From Dehalococcoidales bacterium (GTDB lineage Bacteria > Chloroflexota > Dehalococcoidia > Dehalococcoidales > CSSed11-197), in contig JAQUNW010000001.1 in NCBI GenBank assembly GCA_028717385.1, positions 77,062 to 127,575 on the forward strand: 50,514 nt of DNA, given 5' to 3'. The notes beneath the pieces were generated by a model, which made no database searches, was not told the origin of the DNA, and worked only from the letters and a program-made list of their open reading frames with translations. The first letter of the stretch is position 1. The number at the start of each line of letters is the position of its first letter. Position numbers and translations under genes: made by a program. Of this stretch, positions 16,226 through 24,206 are shown piece after piece.

Positions 16226-18055
16226 CTATATTGCCATTTTAATCCTTCGTGCCAGTTCCGGAGAAATGCACTGTACTTTGGCAATCTGTTCCTGGCTCGC
16301 TTGCCTGATACCCTCGAGAGAACCAAATTGTTTGATTAAAGCCTTCTTACGCTTTGTTCCAATACCTTCAACTTTATCCAGCAGCGATTCAAAATGTTTT
16401 TTTTCTCGAACAACCCTGTGATATCCAATCGCAAATCGATGGGCTTCATCCCTGACTCTTTGCAGCAATTGCAAAACTTGGCTGTTTTTTGGCAAAACAA
16501 CCGGGCTGGCGGAGTGAGTAGTAAAAATTTCTTCATTTTCTTTTGCCAGGCTGATAAACGATACCCTGTCAGCAATTTCACTGGAAATAACGTCAAGCAC
16601 TGCACACAGCTGTCCTTTCCCACCATCAATTAAAACAAGATCCGGCAGTGTCTTCCATTCCGGATCAGCCGACAATTCCCCATGTTTAAATCTTCGGGAA
16701 ATAACTTCTTTTAACATACTGTAATCATCAGGGCCTTCAACTGTTTTAATTCGAAAACGACGATAACGCGATGACGACGGTTTGCCCTGTTCAAACACTA
16801 CCATACTTCCCACTGCCATTCTGCCTCCGAGGTTCGAGATATCGTACCCCTCGATTCGATGAGGAACACTATTTAAATTAAGCAGGTTTTTTAAATCGCC
16901 CAGTACTTCATTTTGTATTGCTCCATGGGAAACCAGTTTAAACCTGATACTTTCCAAACCTTGTTTTGCATTATTTGCCACCATATCGATCAATTCTTTC
17001 TTTGGTCCTTGCGCAGGCACTGTGATATTCACAGCATGTTGTGCTTTGGATTTTATCCAATTATTGATTACCAAACGATCTTCGATCGGGTGTTGAAGCA
17101 GGATCATCGGAGGAATAACCATCGCTGAGTCATAAAACTGTTTTACAAAACTGGTCATGACCTGGGAATCGGTTTCATACCTGGTATTAGCAAGAAAGAA
17201 TCCTTCGCGACCGATGATTTTACCGGAACGAACGAAGAAAACCTGAACAAATGCTTCTTTCTCATCCCTGAAAAACGCAATCGCATCACGGTCTCCCCTT
17301 ACACGTGTTGCCATTTCCTGATAGGTTAGTATCTTTTTAAGATTAGTAATCTTATCTCGTATAAGGGCGGCTTTTTCAAACTCTTCCTTGCCTGCTGCAC
17401 GTTTCATTTCACGCTCAAGCTCCTTGATTACCGCATTGTGGCGACCTTCTAAAAATAACACCAGTTTATCTATCACGGCACGGTATTCATCACGAGTAGT
17501 TTTTCCAGAGCATGGCCCAAGGCAACGACCCATATCGTATTCCAGGCAAGGACGTGGTCTTTTACCATCTATAACATCACGGCAAGATCGGAAGGGAAAT
17601 ATCTTTTTGATTATTTTTAAAGTTCGTTTTACCGAAACTCCGTTCCCGTAAGGGCCAAAGTATCGAGCACCATCACTTTCAAGCCGACGTGTAATCATCA
17701 CTCTTGGCCAATCCCGATCAGTATCAATTTTAATATAGGGAAAATTCTTATCATCTTTAAGAGCAATATTGTAATGAGGCCGGTACTGTTTGATAAAATT
17801 TAATTCGAGTACCAGTGCTTCTTCTTCAGTACTGGTGACAAAGTACTCGATGTCGTCAATATTGCTGAGAAGTTGTTGTGTTTTCTTGCTTTGTTTAGAA
17901 TATGTGGTGAAATATGAACCAACCCTGTTGTGCAAACTGGATGCTTTCCCTACATAAATAATATTATTCTGACGATCCTTCATCAGATAAACCCCTGGGG
18001 ACTCGGGGAAAAACTTTACCGTGGTCTTAAGCTCTTCCAATTTTTTTGTGTTCAT
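16226..18055 (-). CDS. uvrC: Excinuclease ABC subunit C
   Basis: A 609-residue nucleotide-excision-repair nuclease that cuts on both sides of a lesion marked by UvrAB. The GIY-YIG domain for the 3' incision is at the N terminus (PGVYLMKD, IIYVGKASSLHNRV). A Cys-rich stretch, CRDVIDGKRPRPCLEYDMGRC, follows near 155-175. The UvrB-binding UVR motif is near 203-238. The RNase H-like domain for the 5' incision has EGYDISNLGG near 395 and LVLIDGGKGQL near 465. The terminal helix-hairpin-helix pair contains LDKVEGIGTKRKKALIKQFGS near 555-575. All domains are complete. The ATG at 18055 has only a weak AGG upstream, and a strong extended -10 lies 10-15 bases before it. Confidence 0.97.
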   Translation of the reverse strand: MNTKKLEELKTTVKFFPESPGVYLMKDRQNNIIYVGKASSLHNRVGSYFTTYSKQSKKTQQLLSNIDDIEYFVTSTEEEALVLELNFIKQYRPHYNIALKDDKNFPYIKIDTDRDWPRVMITRRLESDGARYFGPYGNGVSVKRTLKIIKKIFPFRSCRDVIDGKRPRPCLEYDMGRCLGPCSGKTTRDEYRAVIDKLVLFLEGRHNAVIKELEREMKRAAGKEEFEKAALIRDKITNLKKILTYQEMATRVRGDRDAIAFFRDEKEAFVQVFFVRSGKIIGREGFFLANTRYETDSQVMTSFVKQFYDSAMVIPPMILLQHPIEDRLVINNWIKSKAQHAVNITVPAQGPKKELIDMVANNAKQGLESIRFKLVSHGAIQNEVLGDLKNLLNLNSVPHRIEGYDISNLGGRMAVGSMVVFEQGKPSSSRYRRFRIKTVEGPDDYSMLKEVISRRFKHGELSADPEWKTLPDLVLIDGGKGQLCAVLDVISSEIADRVSFISLAKENEEIFTTHSASPVVLPKNSQVLQLLQRVRDEAHRFAIGYHRVVREKKHFESLLDKVEGIGTKRKKALIKQFGSLEGIRQASQEQIAKVQCISPELARRIKMAI

Positions 18056-18064
18056 ATACCTATC

Positions 18065-18073
18065 ATTATAACA
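18065..18073 (-). promoter_or_regulatory. uvrC: Extended -10 promoter of uvrC
   Basis: On the minus strand TG-T-TATAAT is a perfect extended -10 element; TATAAT covers 18070-18065. Transcription would start near 18058, only a few bases before the uvrC ATG at 18055. That would leave almost no untranslated leader. Confidence 0.5.
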
Positions 18074-18189
18074 TAACTAGATTACATAATAATGTGTTAC
18101 TTAATAAACTGGCGCTCAAAGCTACAATCGGTCATCAGCAAAGGTGTTGGATAATGCATTTGCTACAATATTACCAGCAGGAAAGAGCT

Positions 18190-18801
18190 TTAAAGGTTTT
18201 CAAGCTCTCGTATATTATATTCTGCTTCTTTTGCCTTAAATTTTATATCTTCCGACAGTTTGGCAGCCGAATTTGCTCCTGTGTTTATAGCGCTTATTGC
18301 ATATAAGGCAAGCCGTGCAATTTCATTTGCTGCTTTAATGGCTCGTTCGGCTGCTTGTTCACCTGCCAACCGCACTTCATCGCCTTTTCTGGCTGCTTCT
18401 GCTGTTGCTTGCTCAAGAGCTTTTATAGCTTGTCTCGCACCTAAATCAGCTTCCTCGGCTTTGTTTGCTGCCATTTCCGATGCCTCGGTAGCAGCACGGG
18501 CTGTTTGTTCTGCTTTACGAGCGGCATCTCTGGCTGCTTCTGTCGCTATTTCTGCCGCTATTTCGCCAGCATCCCTGGCTTCCTGCGCCTGTTGGGTAGC
18601 GATACCAGCTGCTGAAGTTGCCGATTCAGCTGCGTTGATAGCATTTCTAGCTGCTTCTTCAGCCTTCCTGGCTGCTTCTGCTGCCGCCCGGATATTGGAT
18701 TCCATTTCATCCAGTATCTGGGGAAGCGGAACGGATAAAATACGGTCTCGGGGCTGGCTGCTATCATCTACGTTTACTGCTGTCTCATTTTTTTTGCTCA
18801 T
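18190..18801 (-). CDS. Ala-rich coiled-coil protein, related in style to the 563-residue protein
   Basis: A 203-residue protein. A short polar start (residues 1-25) is followed by PLPQILDEMESNI, and then a nearly unbroken Ala-rich helix from about 38 to 195 (for example AARKAEEAARNAINAAE). Small residues recur every three to four positions, as in a tight Ala coiled coil. The helix ends in a more polar IKFKAKEAEYNIRELENL tail. There is no signal peptide or membrane helix. The ATG at 18801 has AGGAG 8 bases upstream. It resembles the 5382-7073 protein in composition and in Ala/Glu/Lys periodicity, but low complexity alone can produce that, so common descent is unproven. It lies between uvrC and the XerC/D gene. 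Its function is unknown. Confidence 0.8.
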   Translation of the reverse strand: MSKKNETAVNVDDSSQPRDRILSVPLPQILDEMESNIRAAAEAARKAEEAARNAINAAESATSAAGIATQQAQEARDAGEIAAEIATEAARDAARKAEQTARAATEASEMAANKAEEADLGARQAIKALEQATAEAARKGDEVRLAGEQAAERAIKAANEIARLALYAISAINTGANSAAKLSEDIKFKAKEAEYNIRELENL

Positions 18802-18999
18802 CCCCTCATCTCCTTGTAGACCTCCGGACAGTTCTCCAGGCTATTCTAAACGCACATTTTGTTACGATTATTAGTATGAGCTACCTTTATGAAAGCGTCA
18901 ACAGCTCTTTTTATTTGTTTTATCCCGCGACAAATGTTTAAATTATCTTTTTGTTATGTTAATATGTTACGAATCATCCTTGAATGAAGGCGGTAAATA

Positions 19000-19908
19000 G
19001 TGAAAGAAGATATAGACAGTTTTCTTAACTATCTAAAAGTAGAAAGAGGCTTTTCCGACAATACACTCCAGGCTTACAATAATGATTTACATCAGCTTGT
19101 TCAGTTTATTGAGCGTGATGCCCGATATCGTAATGTGATGCCATCCTGGCAAAACTTTGGTAAACATGGGCTTGCCGGTTATATGGTTGACCTCAAGGGT
19201 AGAGGATATGCGCAAACCACTCTTGCAAGGAAAATCGCAGCGACGAAATCCTTTTTTAACTTCATGGTTGGTGAAGGTAAACTGCCCGAAAATCCGACAG
19301 AAAATATATCTTCCCCAAAGGTCGGTAAATCCCTCCCGGATGCCATTACTCTGCCTGAAGTCAGAGAGTTGATTAACCAGCCATCTAAATCGAGCTCCCC
19401 GGAAGCTAAAAGAGACCGGGCTATGCTTGAGCTACTTTACGCTAGCGGCATGCGCGTTAGCGAACTCGTTGTTTTAAATGTAGATGATGTAGACATTCCA
19501 AACAATACCGTGCGCTGTTTCGGAAAAGGAAGAAAAGAACGCATTGTACCAGTTTATCCCCAAGCCGCCCAATCAGTATCCGTCTACCTTAAAGATGCAA
19601 GGCCATTAATGGTACGCAAGGACAGTGAACAAGCCTTATTCGTAAATCAGCGTGGTGAAAGACTGACTCGCCAGGGTCTCTGGCAAATTCTTAAGGCTTA
19701 CGCCAAATCAGCCGGTTTAGGAAATCGGGTAACGCCACATACACTCAGGCATAGCTTTGCCACTCATATGCTAAGCGGAGGGGCTGATCTCAGGGCAGTA
19801 CAGGAGATGCTCGGACATGCCAACATATCTACCACTCAGATTTATACACATGTTTCTTCAGAACATATTCGCCGGGCATACAATAATGCCCATCCAAGAG
19901 CCAAATAA
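19000..19908 (+). CDS. Tyrosine recombinase, XerC/XerD type
   Basis: A 302-residue site-specific recombinase of the length of chromosomal XerC/XerD, which resolve chromosome dimers at dif. The N-terminal SAM-like DNA-binding domain (residues 1-90) begins FLNYLKVERGFSDNTLQAYNNDL. The catalytic domain has the first Arg in SGMRVSELVVL near 149, the Lys in GKGRKERIVPVY near 173 and HTLRHSFATHML near 247-258. It ends with LGHANISTTQIYTHVS near 271-286, whose Tyr is the nucleophile. All catalytic residues are present. The start is a GTG at 19000 with GAAGG about 11 bases upstream. No integrase-type context is present, so a housekeeping role is more likely than phage integration. It heads a run of closely spaced plus-strand genes. 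Confidence 0.93.
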   Translation: MKEDIDSFLNYLKVERGFSDNTLQAYNNDLHQLVQFIERDARYRNVMPSWQNFGKHGLAGYMVDLKGRGYAQTTLARKIAATKSFFNFMVGEGKLPENPTENISSPKVGKSLPDAITLPEVRELINQPSKSSSPEAKRDRAMLELLYASGMRVSELVVLNVDDVDIPNNTVRCFGKGRKERIVPVYPQAAQSVSVYLKDARPLMVRKDSEQALFVNQRGERLTRQGLWQILKAYAKSAGLGNRVTPHTLRHSFATHMLSGGADLRAVQEMLGHANISTTQIYTHVSSEHIRRAYNNAHPRAK

Positions 19909-19936
19909 ATAAGTTGTTTAGAGGAATTGCTGTTAT

Positions 19937-20182
19937 ATGACACAAAAGTCAAAGAAAAGCCGGAAAATAAAAAGAATCCCGGTAAGGGTAATATCCCCAC
20001 AAACCGCGGAAATGCCTTTGAACAAAACGGATGACTCTTCACCGGTGGAGGTTAAAAGCAATACTGTAAACTTTCCAATTGGGGATTATTCGTTGTCTAC
20101 CGTTGTAAAAGAAATAAAACGTGCGGGTGTAATCACTGCTATCACACTGATTATTCTTGTAATTATGTATTTCATTCTTTAG
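19937..20182 (+). CDS. Small C-terminally anchored membrane protein
   Basis: An 81-residue protein with a very basic N terminus (KKSRKIKRIPVRV), a polar middle and one C-terminal membrane helix (about residues 62-81, GVITAITLIILVIMYFIL) ending at the C terminus, so it should be tail-anchored with its N terminus in the cytoplasm. GAGGAAT lies about 11 bases before the ATG. It sits 28 bases after the recombinase and 7 bases before pcm, so it is part of this run. No family is recognised. Confidence 0.72.
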   Translation: MTQKSKKSRKIKRIPVRVISPQTAEMPLNKTDDSSPVEVKSNTVNFPIGDYSLSTVVKEIKRAGVITAITLIILVIMYFIL

Positions 20183-20189
20183 GCTACCC

Positions 20190-20843
20190 ATGATAAAAGG
20201 TGACAATTTTGAATCCAGGCGAGCTGAGATGGTAGCTAACCTTGAATCTCGCCTGCATAATCCCCAAGTTATAGCAGCCATATCCCGGGTTCCGCGCCAC
20301 CTTTTTGTTCCATCTTATATTCGTGACTCTGCTTATGAAGATTCGCCTCTTCCAATTGGATATGGCCAAACAATTTCTCAGCCTTATATTGTGGCTTTAA
20401 TGACGTCCGAGCTGGCCCTTAAGAAATATGATAAAGTGTTGGAAATTGGTACCGGCAGTGGATATCAGGCGGCAATTCTGGCAGAATTGACAGATAAGGT
20501 GTTTACAGTAGAACGAATTCCTGATATAGCCAAGCAGGCTGCAGAAAGACTTTCTATGCTAGGTTACAAAAATATTGAGGTCAAAATAGCTGCTGGCGAG
20601 CTAGGCTGGAAACAGGATGCCCCCTATGATGCCATTCTGGTTGCTGCGGCATCCCCCAATGTTCCAGATGTCTTAATTGATCAGTTGAAGGAAAATGGTC
20701 GCATGGTTATCCCGGTAGGAGATCGTCAGCAGCAAGAATTATTAAAAGTAACCAAGCGTAAAGGGGAAATAGAAATACATAATTTAGGGGGATGTAGATT
20801 CGTAGCTCTTATCGGTGAAGGAGCGTGGAAGGATCAAGAATGA
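20190..20843 (+). CDS. pcm: Protein-L-isoaspartate O-methyltransferase
   Basis: A 217-residue repair enzyme that methylates L-isoaspartyl residues of aged proteins with S-adenosylmethionine, starting their return to aspartate. Family landmarks are ISRVPRHLFVP near 31-41, the substrate-site stretch PIGYGQTISQPYIVALM near 55-71 and the methionine-binding loop VLEIGTGSGYQAAILAEL near 83-100. APYDAILVAAASPNVP follows near 146-161, then LKENGRMVIPVGD near 168. All core motifs are complete. Its TGA stop overlaps the ATG of the nitroreductase gene (ATGA), which shows translational coupling. Confidence 0.95.
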   Translation: MIKGDNFESRRAEMVANLESRLHNPQVIAAISRVPRHLFVPSYIRDSAYEDSPLPIGYGQTISQPYIVALMTSELALKKYDKVLEIGTGSGYQAAILAELTDKVFTVERIPDIAKQAAERLSMLGYKNIEVKIAAGELGWKQDAPYDAILVAAASPNVPDVLIDQLKENGRMVIPVGDRQQQELLKVTKRKGEIEIHNLGGCRFVALIGEGAWKDQE

Positions 20844-21400
20844 CCATGGACATCTTTAAAGCTATCAGCTCAAGGCGCAGCATTCGCCACTTTAAATCAG
20901 ACCCAATTTCGCGAGAAAATATATTGAGAATTCTTGAAGCAGGCAGATGGGCTCCTTCCTGGAAAAACAGCCAATGTCCTCGTTTCGTTGCAATTGACGA
21001 CAAAGCTGTAAAGCAACATATTTCTCAGACACTAATGCAAAATCGGGCTTATGATGGCGCGCTTACAGCGCCGCTACTTATCGTTGTATGTGCAGAACTC
21101 GGTCAAAGCGGCTATTCAGCTGGTGTTCCGGCTACCGACAAAGGTGATTGGTATATGTTTGATACTGCGCTTGCTGTTCAAAATATCCTTTTGGAGGCTT
21201 GGTCGCTCGGATTTGGCAGTGTGGTTATTGGTTATTTTAATGCATCCGCTGTCGCCAGTATTATTGACCTTCCAGAAGGCTTTACAGTTGTGAATCTGAT
21301 AGCAATAGGGCGCCCTGACGAAACCCCGGGAATTCCGTCGAGAAAGCCATTTGAGCAGGTTTGTTTTCTAAATCGATTTGGGAATCAGTATCCATCATGA
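20840..21400 (+). CDS. Nitroreductase-family flavoprotein
   Basis: A 186-residue FMN-dependent NAD(P)H oxidoreductase. The N-terminal SSRRSIRHFKSDPIS motif (residues 8-22) and WAPSWKNSQCPRF near 39-51 bind FMN. A central FDTALAVQNILLEAWSLGFGSVVIGYF near 108-134 is the usual family core, and the C-terminal VVNLIAIGRPDETP is also typical. Members reduce nitro groups, quinones, flavins or specialised substrates; none can be assigned here. The ATG at 20840 overlaps the pcm stop as ATGA and has AAGGA upstream, so I prefer it to the upstream in-frame ATG at 20825. Its own stop overlaps the next ATG in the same way. Confidence 0.91.
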   Translation: MTMDIFKAISSRRSIRHFKSDPISRENILRILEAGRWAPSWKNSQCPRFVAIDDKAVKQHISQTLMQNRAYDGALTAPLLIVVCAELGQSGYSAGVPATDKGDWYMFDTALAVQNILLEAWSLGFGSVVIGYFNASAVASIIDLPEGFTVVNLIAIGRPDETPGIPSRKPFEQVCFLNRFGNQYPS

Positions 21401-21948
21401 TGAATTTTCCTCGCTGGCTGCTAATCTCAGCATTTATCTTTTTTTCTTGTATAATCATCGGCTTCCTTGCCCCCATTAATATTGATATCGAAAGTGTTGC
21501 GCCACTAGGTGATATCGCTGAAGACCTGGATTCCTTTTCTAGCCCAGTTGTATTTTTAATCATATTAATCAACAATTTGATCGCTATCAGCTTTGCTTTC
21601 TTTCTCAGTCCAGTGCTGTGCATTATTCCGCTCTTCTCGCTGGTGGTAAATGGCCTGATAATAGGCATCGTTGGTGGTATAGTGGTTGAACAGGAATCAT
21701 TTCTATATTTGCTAGCCGGGATTCTGCCACATGGAATATTTGAAATACCCGCTCTCCTGATTGCACTTGCAGCAGCACTCAATTTTGGCTTTATCACATT
21801 GAGAGGGTTATTAAAAAAAGAAACAAGAAGTTTAATTCTTCCGGGATTTGTCACCAGTGCTAAATACCTGGCTATTTCTGCTGGCCTTCTGATTCCAGCG
21901 GCATTCATCGAAACCTTTGTTACACCGATATTATTGGGGGTTTTGTGA
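21397..21948 (+). CDS. SpoIIM-like (DUF95) integral membrane protein
   Basis: A 183-residue membrane protein with five or six helices. The SpoIIM/DUF95 pattern is visible: a first helix ending before an extracytoplasmic segment (residues about 27-50), then FLIILINNLIAISFAFFLSPVLCIIPLFSLVVNGLIIGIV with the typical Asn residues. LLAGILPHGIFEIPALLIALAAAL near 108-131 carries the conserved P-H-G-x-x-E motif. SpoIIM acts in engulfment in spore formers, but the wider family occurs in non-sporulating bacteria and archaea with no settled function. The ATG at 21397 overlaps the nitroreductase stop (ATGA). It is the last gene of the run that starts with the recombinase. Confidence 0.88.
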   Translation: MMNFPRWLLISAFIFFSCIIIGFLAPINIDIESVAPLGDIAEDLDSFSSPVVFLIILINNLIAISFAFFLSPVLCIIPLFSLVVNGLIIGIVGGIVVEQESFLYLLAGILPHGIFEIPALLIALAAALNFGFITLRGLLKKETRSLILPGFVTSAKYLAISAGLLIPAAFIETFVTPILLGVL

Positions 21949-21954
21949 TGCAGT

Positions 21955-21984
21955 TTGTCCAGCCCCTTTAAAATTATCTATAAT
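21955..21984 (+). promoter_or_regulatory. Probable promoter of the EF-G-like gene
   Basis: TTGTCC at 21955-21960 and a perfect TATAAT at 21979-21984 are separated by 18 bases. Transcription would start near 21991, giving a leader of about 95 bases that holds the 20-codon ORF at 22006. Confidence 0.5.
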
Positions 21985-22005
21985 ATGAGAAAACAGGAGC
22001 AATAA

Positions 22006-22068
22006 ATGCCAGATAGGAGAAATAATCAACAGCTCAACCTCAAGAGCAAATTTATAATCACTCAATAA
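22006..22068 (+). CDS. Possible 20-residue leader peptide ahead of the EF-G-like gene
   Basis: An ATG at 22006 with AGGAG 6 bases upstream opens a 20-codon frame that ends 17 bases before the EF-G-like start. The peptide is polar and Asn/Gln-rich (MPDRRNNQQLNLKSKF...). It is well placed to be translated from the promoter at 21955-21984, but no stall motif is recognised. It could be chance. Confidence 0.3.
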   Translation: MPDRRNNQQLNLKSKFIITQ

Positions 22069-22085
22069 AGAGAAAGGCAGGTAAC

Positions 22086-24152
22086 ATGAACCAGTACCAC
22101 GCCGGAAGTATCAGAAATGTTGTAATTATGGGGCACGGCTCTGAGGGTAAGACCTCTCTTGTGGAGGCAATTTGTTTTAATAGCGGGGCAATCAACCGCC
22201 TCGGCAAAGTTGATAATGGTACGTCTGTTTCAGATTTCGATCCCGACGAAATCAAAAGAAAGCTCAGTATCAACCTCTCCCTTCTCCCAGTCGAATGGGA
22301 AGGAATAAAAATCAATTTCATCGATAGCCCTGGGTACCCTGATTTTTTAGGGGATGTAAAATCCGCCGCCAGAGTCTGCGAAGGAGCTGTAATAGTCCTG
22401 GCAGCCAATTCAGATGTTAAAACCGGTACTGAAATTGCATGGGATTTATCCAAAGAAGAAAACTTGAGCCGTATTTTCTTTGTTTCTAAAATGGAAAGAG
22501 AGAATGCTGATTTCTTTAAAGTAAAAGCCGAAATTCAGGAAAAATTCGGTAACAACTGCCTCCCTATACAAATACCGGTCGGCTCCCAGGCAGATTTCAA
22601 AGGTGTGATTGACCTCATCAGCGGAATTTGTTACACCGGCACCGAAAGAAACCAAACCGAAATTCCAGCAGAATTAAAAGACAGGGTAGCAGAAGAAAAA
22701 GAGAAATTGGTTGAGGCTATCGCTGAAACCGATGATGACCTTATAGAAAAATACCTGGCTGGCGAAACGATTTCCAGCGAGGCTCTTACTTTGGTACTGG
22801 TTAGAGCGATCAAATCAGGCGCTATTTCACCTATCATGTGTGGTTCCGGCCTGGCAAACATCGGAGCTATAGATTTAATGAACGCCATTAAGGATCTTTT
22901 ACCTTCCCCAGAGGAAAGAGATATCAAGCTGGCGGAAACATCAACAATCAAAGAGCTGAAAGCGAATGAAACCGGTCCGCTGGCTGCTCTTGTCTTCAAA
23001 ACCAGCGCTGATCCTTACGTAGGCAAGCTTTCCATGTTCCGCGTTTACTCCGGACACATCGATTCAAACTCTCAAGTTTGGAATGTCAACCAGGGCGCCA
23101 GCGAAAGAATCGGGCAGCTTTTTATACCCCGCGGGAAAAGTCAGGAATCGGTTCCCCATATAGCAGCTGGTGATATCGGTGCTGTTGCCAAACTGGCAGT
23201 TACAGCTACTGGGGATACTCTCGGAGATCAATCCAATCCGGCGATTCTTGAACCTGTAATATTCCCTTCACCATGCTATTCTGTTGCAGTTTACCCTCAT
23301 AGCAAAGAGGATGTAGACAAGCTCGGTTCTTCTCTAGCCAGGATTGTTGAAGAAGATCCTACAATGAACGTTAGCCGAGATCCCGATACAGGTGAAACTA
23401 TACTTTCCGGCCTTGGTGACACACAAGTCGAAGTCGCAGCAGAAAGAATGCACCGCAAGTTTGGAGTGGGAGTAGACCTTAAAACACCCAAGGTTGCTTA
23501 TAAAGAAACCATATCTCATAAGGTTACTGCCGAACACAAGCACAAAAAACAATCTGGTGGTCATGGCCAATATGGGCATGTAATGATGGAACTTGAACCT
23601 TTACCCCGCGGCAGCGGCAATGAATTTGCCACACGCATCGTGGGCGGTTCGATCCCCAAAAACTACTTGCCTGCAGTTGAAAAAGGTGTCATGGAAGCGG
23701 TTAAGGAAGGTGTATTAGCTGGATGTCCGGTTGTGGATGTCAGAGCAACGGCTTATGATGGAAGCTTCCATCCGGTCGACTCCAGCGAAATCTGTTTTAA
23801 GATTGCCGGTTCCCAGGCATTCAAAAAAGGAATGACCGCAGCTAATCCTATACTTCTTGAGCCAATCATGAATCTGAAAGTTGTCATACCTGGTGATTAC
23901 ACCGGTGATGTAGTTGGAGATTTAAACACCAAGCGCGCAAGAGTAAATGGTATCACCCCCGAAGGAGATATGAACATTATTGAAGCACAGGTTCCACTTG
24001 CGGAAGTCAATCGTTATGCAATCGATTTAAAGTCAATCACCCAGGGTCGGGGCAAGTTCAGCTTGGAATTTGACCACTACGAAGAAGTGCCAGCACACCT
24101 CGCGCAAAAGATATCTGAAGAATCCCAGGTGGATAAAGAAGAAAGCAAATAG
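22086..24152 (+). CDS. EF-G-like translational GTPase (second, divergent EF-G class)
   Basis: A 688-residue protein with the domain order of EF-G: an N-terminal GTPase (residues 1-270), a beta barrel (about 290-375), then domains III-V. The G motifs are non-standard. The P-loop is GHGSEGKTS (16-24), G3 is DSPGYPDF near 79-86 with Tyr where EF-G and EF-Tu have the catalytic His, and G4 is SKMERENAD near 134 instead of NKxD. Domain IV keeps HKKQSGGHGQYGHVMMELEP near 480-500. EF-G-like proteins with PGY in G3 form a separate bacterial class whose role is less clear than canonical EF-G; a true fusA may lie elsewhere. A GGCAGGT ribosome-binding site precedes the ATG at 22086. It converges with prmC. 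Confidence 0.93.
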   Translation: MNQYHAGSIRNVVIMGHGSEGKTSLVEAICFNSGAINRLGKVDNGTSVSDFDPDEIKRKLSINLSLLPVEWEGIKINFIDSPGYPDFLGDVKSAARVCEGAVIVLAANSDVKTGTEIAWDLSKEENLSRIFFVSKMERENADFFKVKAEIQEKFGNNCLPIQIPVGSQADFKGVIDLISGICYTGTERNQTEIPAELKDRVAEEKEKLVEAIAETDDDLIEKYLAGETISSEALTLVLVRAIKSGAISPIMCGSGLANIGAIDLMNAIKDLLPSPEERDIKLAETSTIKELKANETGPLAALVFKTSADPYVGKLSMFRVYSGHIDSNSQVWNVNQGASERIGQLFIPRGKSQESVPHIAAGDIGAVAKLAVTATGDTLGDQSNPAILEPVIFPSPCYSVAVYPHSKEDVDKLGSSLARIVEEDPTMNVSRDPDTGETILSGLGDTQVEVAAERMHRKFGVGVDLKTPKVAYKETISHKVTAEHKHKKQSGGHGQYGHVMMELEPLPRGSGNEFATRIVGGSIPKNYLPAVEKGVMEAVKEGVLAGCPVVDVRATAYDGSFHPVDSSEICFKIAGSQAFKKGMTAANPILLEPIMNLKVVIPGDYTGDVVGDLNTKRARVNGITPEGDMNIIEAQVPLAEVNRYAIDLKSITQGRGKFSLEFDHYEEVPAHLAQKISEESQVDKEESK

Positions 24153-24160
24153 TTACGTCT

Positions 24161-24206
24161 TACCATTACCCTGCCAGCATACCGGTTTTACGGCAGGGTA
24201 ATGGTA
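24161..24206. terminator. Inverted repeat between EF-G-like gene and prmC
   Basis: A perfect 15-base inverted repeat (24161-24175 and 24192-24206) with a 16-base loop. The stem core is ACCCTGCC/GGCAGGGT. The right arm contains the last prmC codons. There is no T-tract on either side, so it may terminate inefficiently or act as a 3'-end stabilising hairpin for the convergent transcripts. Confidence 0.5.

Noticed and set aside
18260-18874. Plus-strand 204-residue frame rich in Ala and Ser
   Set aside because: It is antisense to the Ala-rich coiled-coil gene. GCx repeats read in reverse give another Ala/Ser-rich open frame. No ribosome-binding site.
19000-19908. Phage integrase or genomic-island boundary at the XerC/D gene
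   Set aside because: Length and motifs fit housekeeping XerC/XerD, there is no adjacent tRNA or attachment-like repeat, and neighbours are housekeeping genes.
21282-21908. Minus-strand 208-residue frame
   Set aside because: It is antisense to the SpoIIM-like gene; the plus strand has the membrane pattern and the ATGA coupling.
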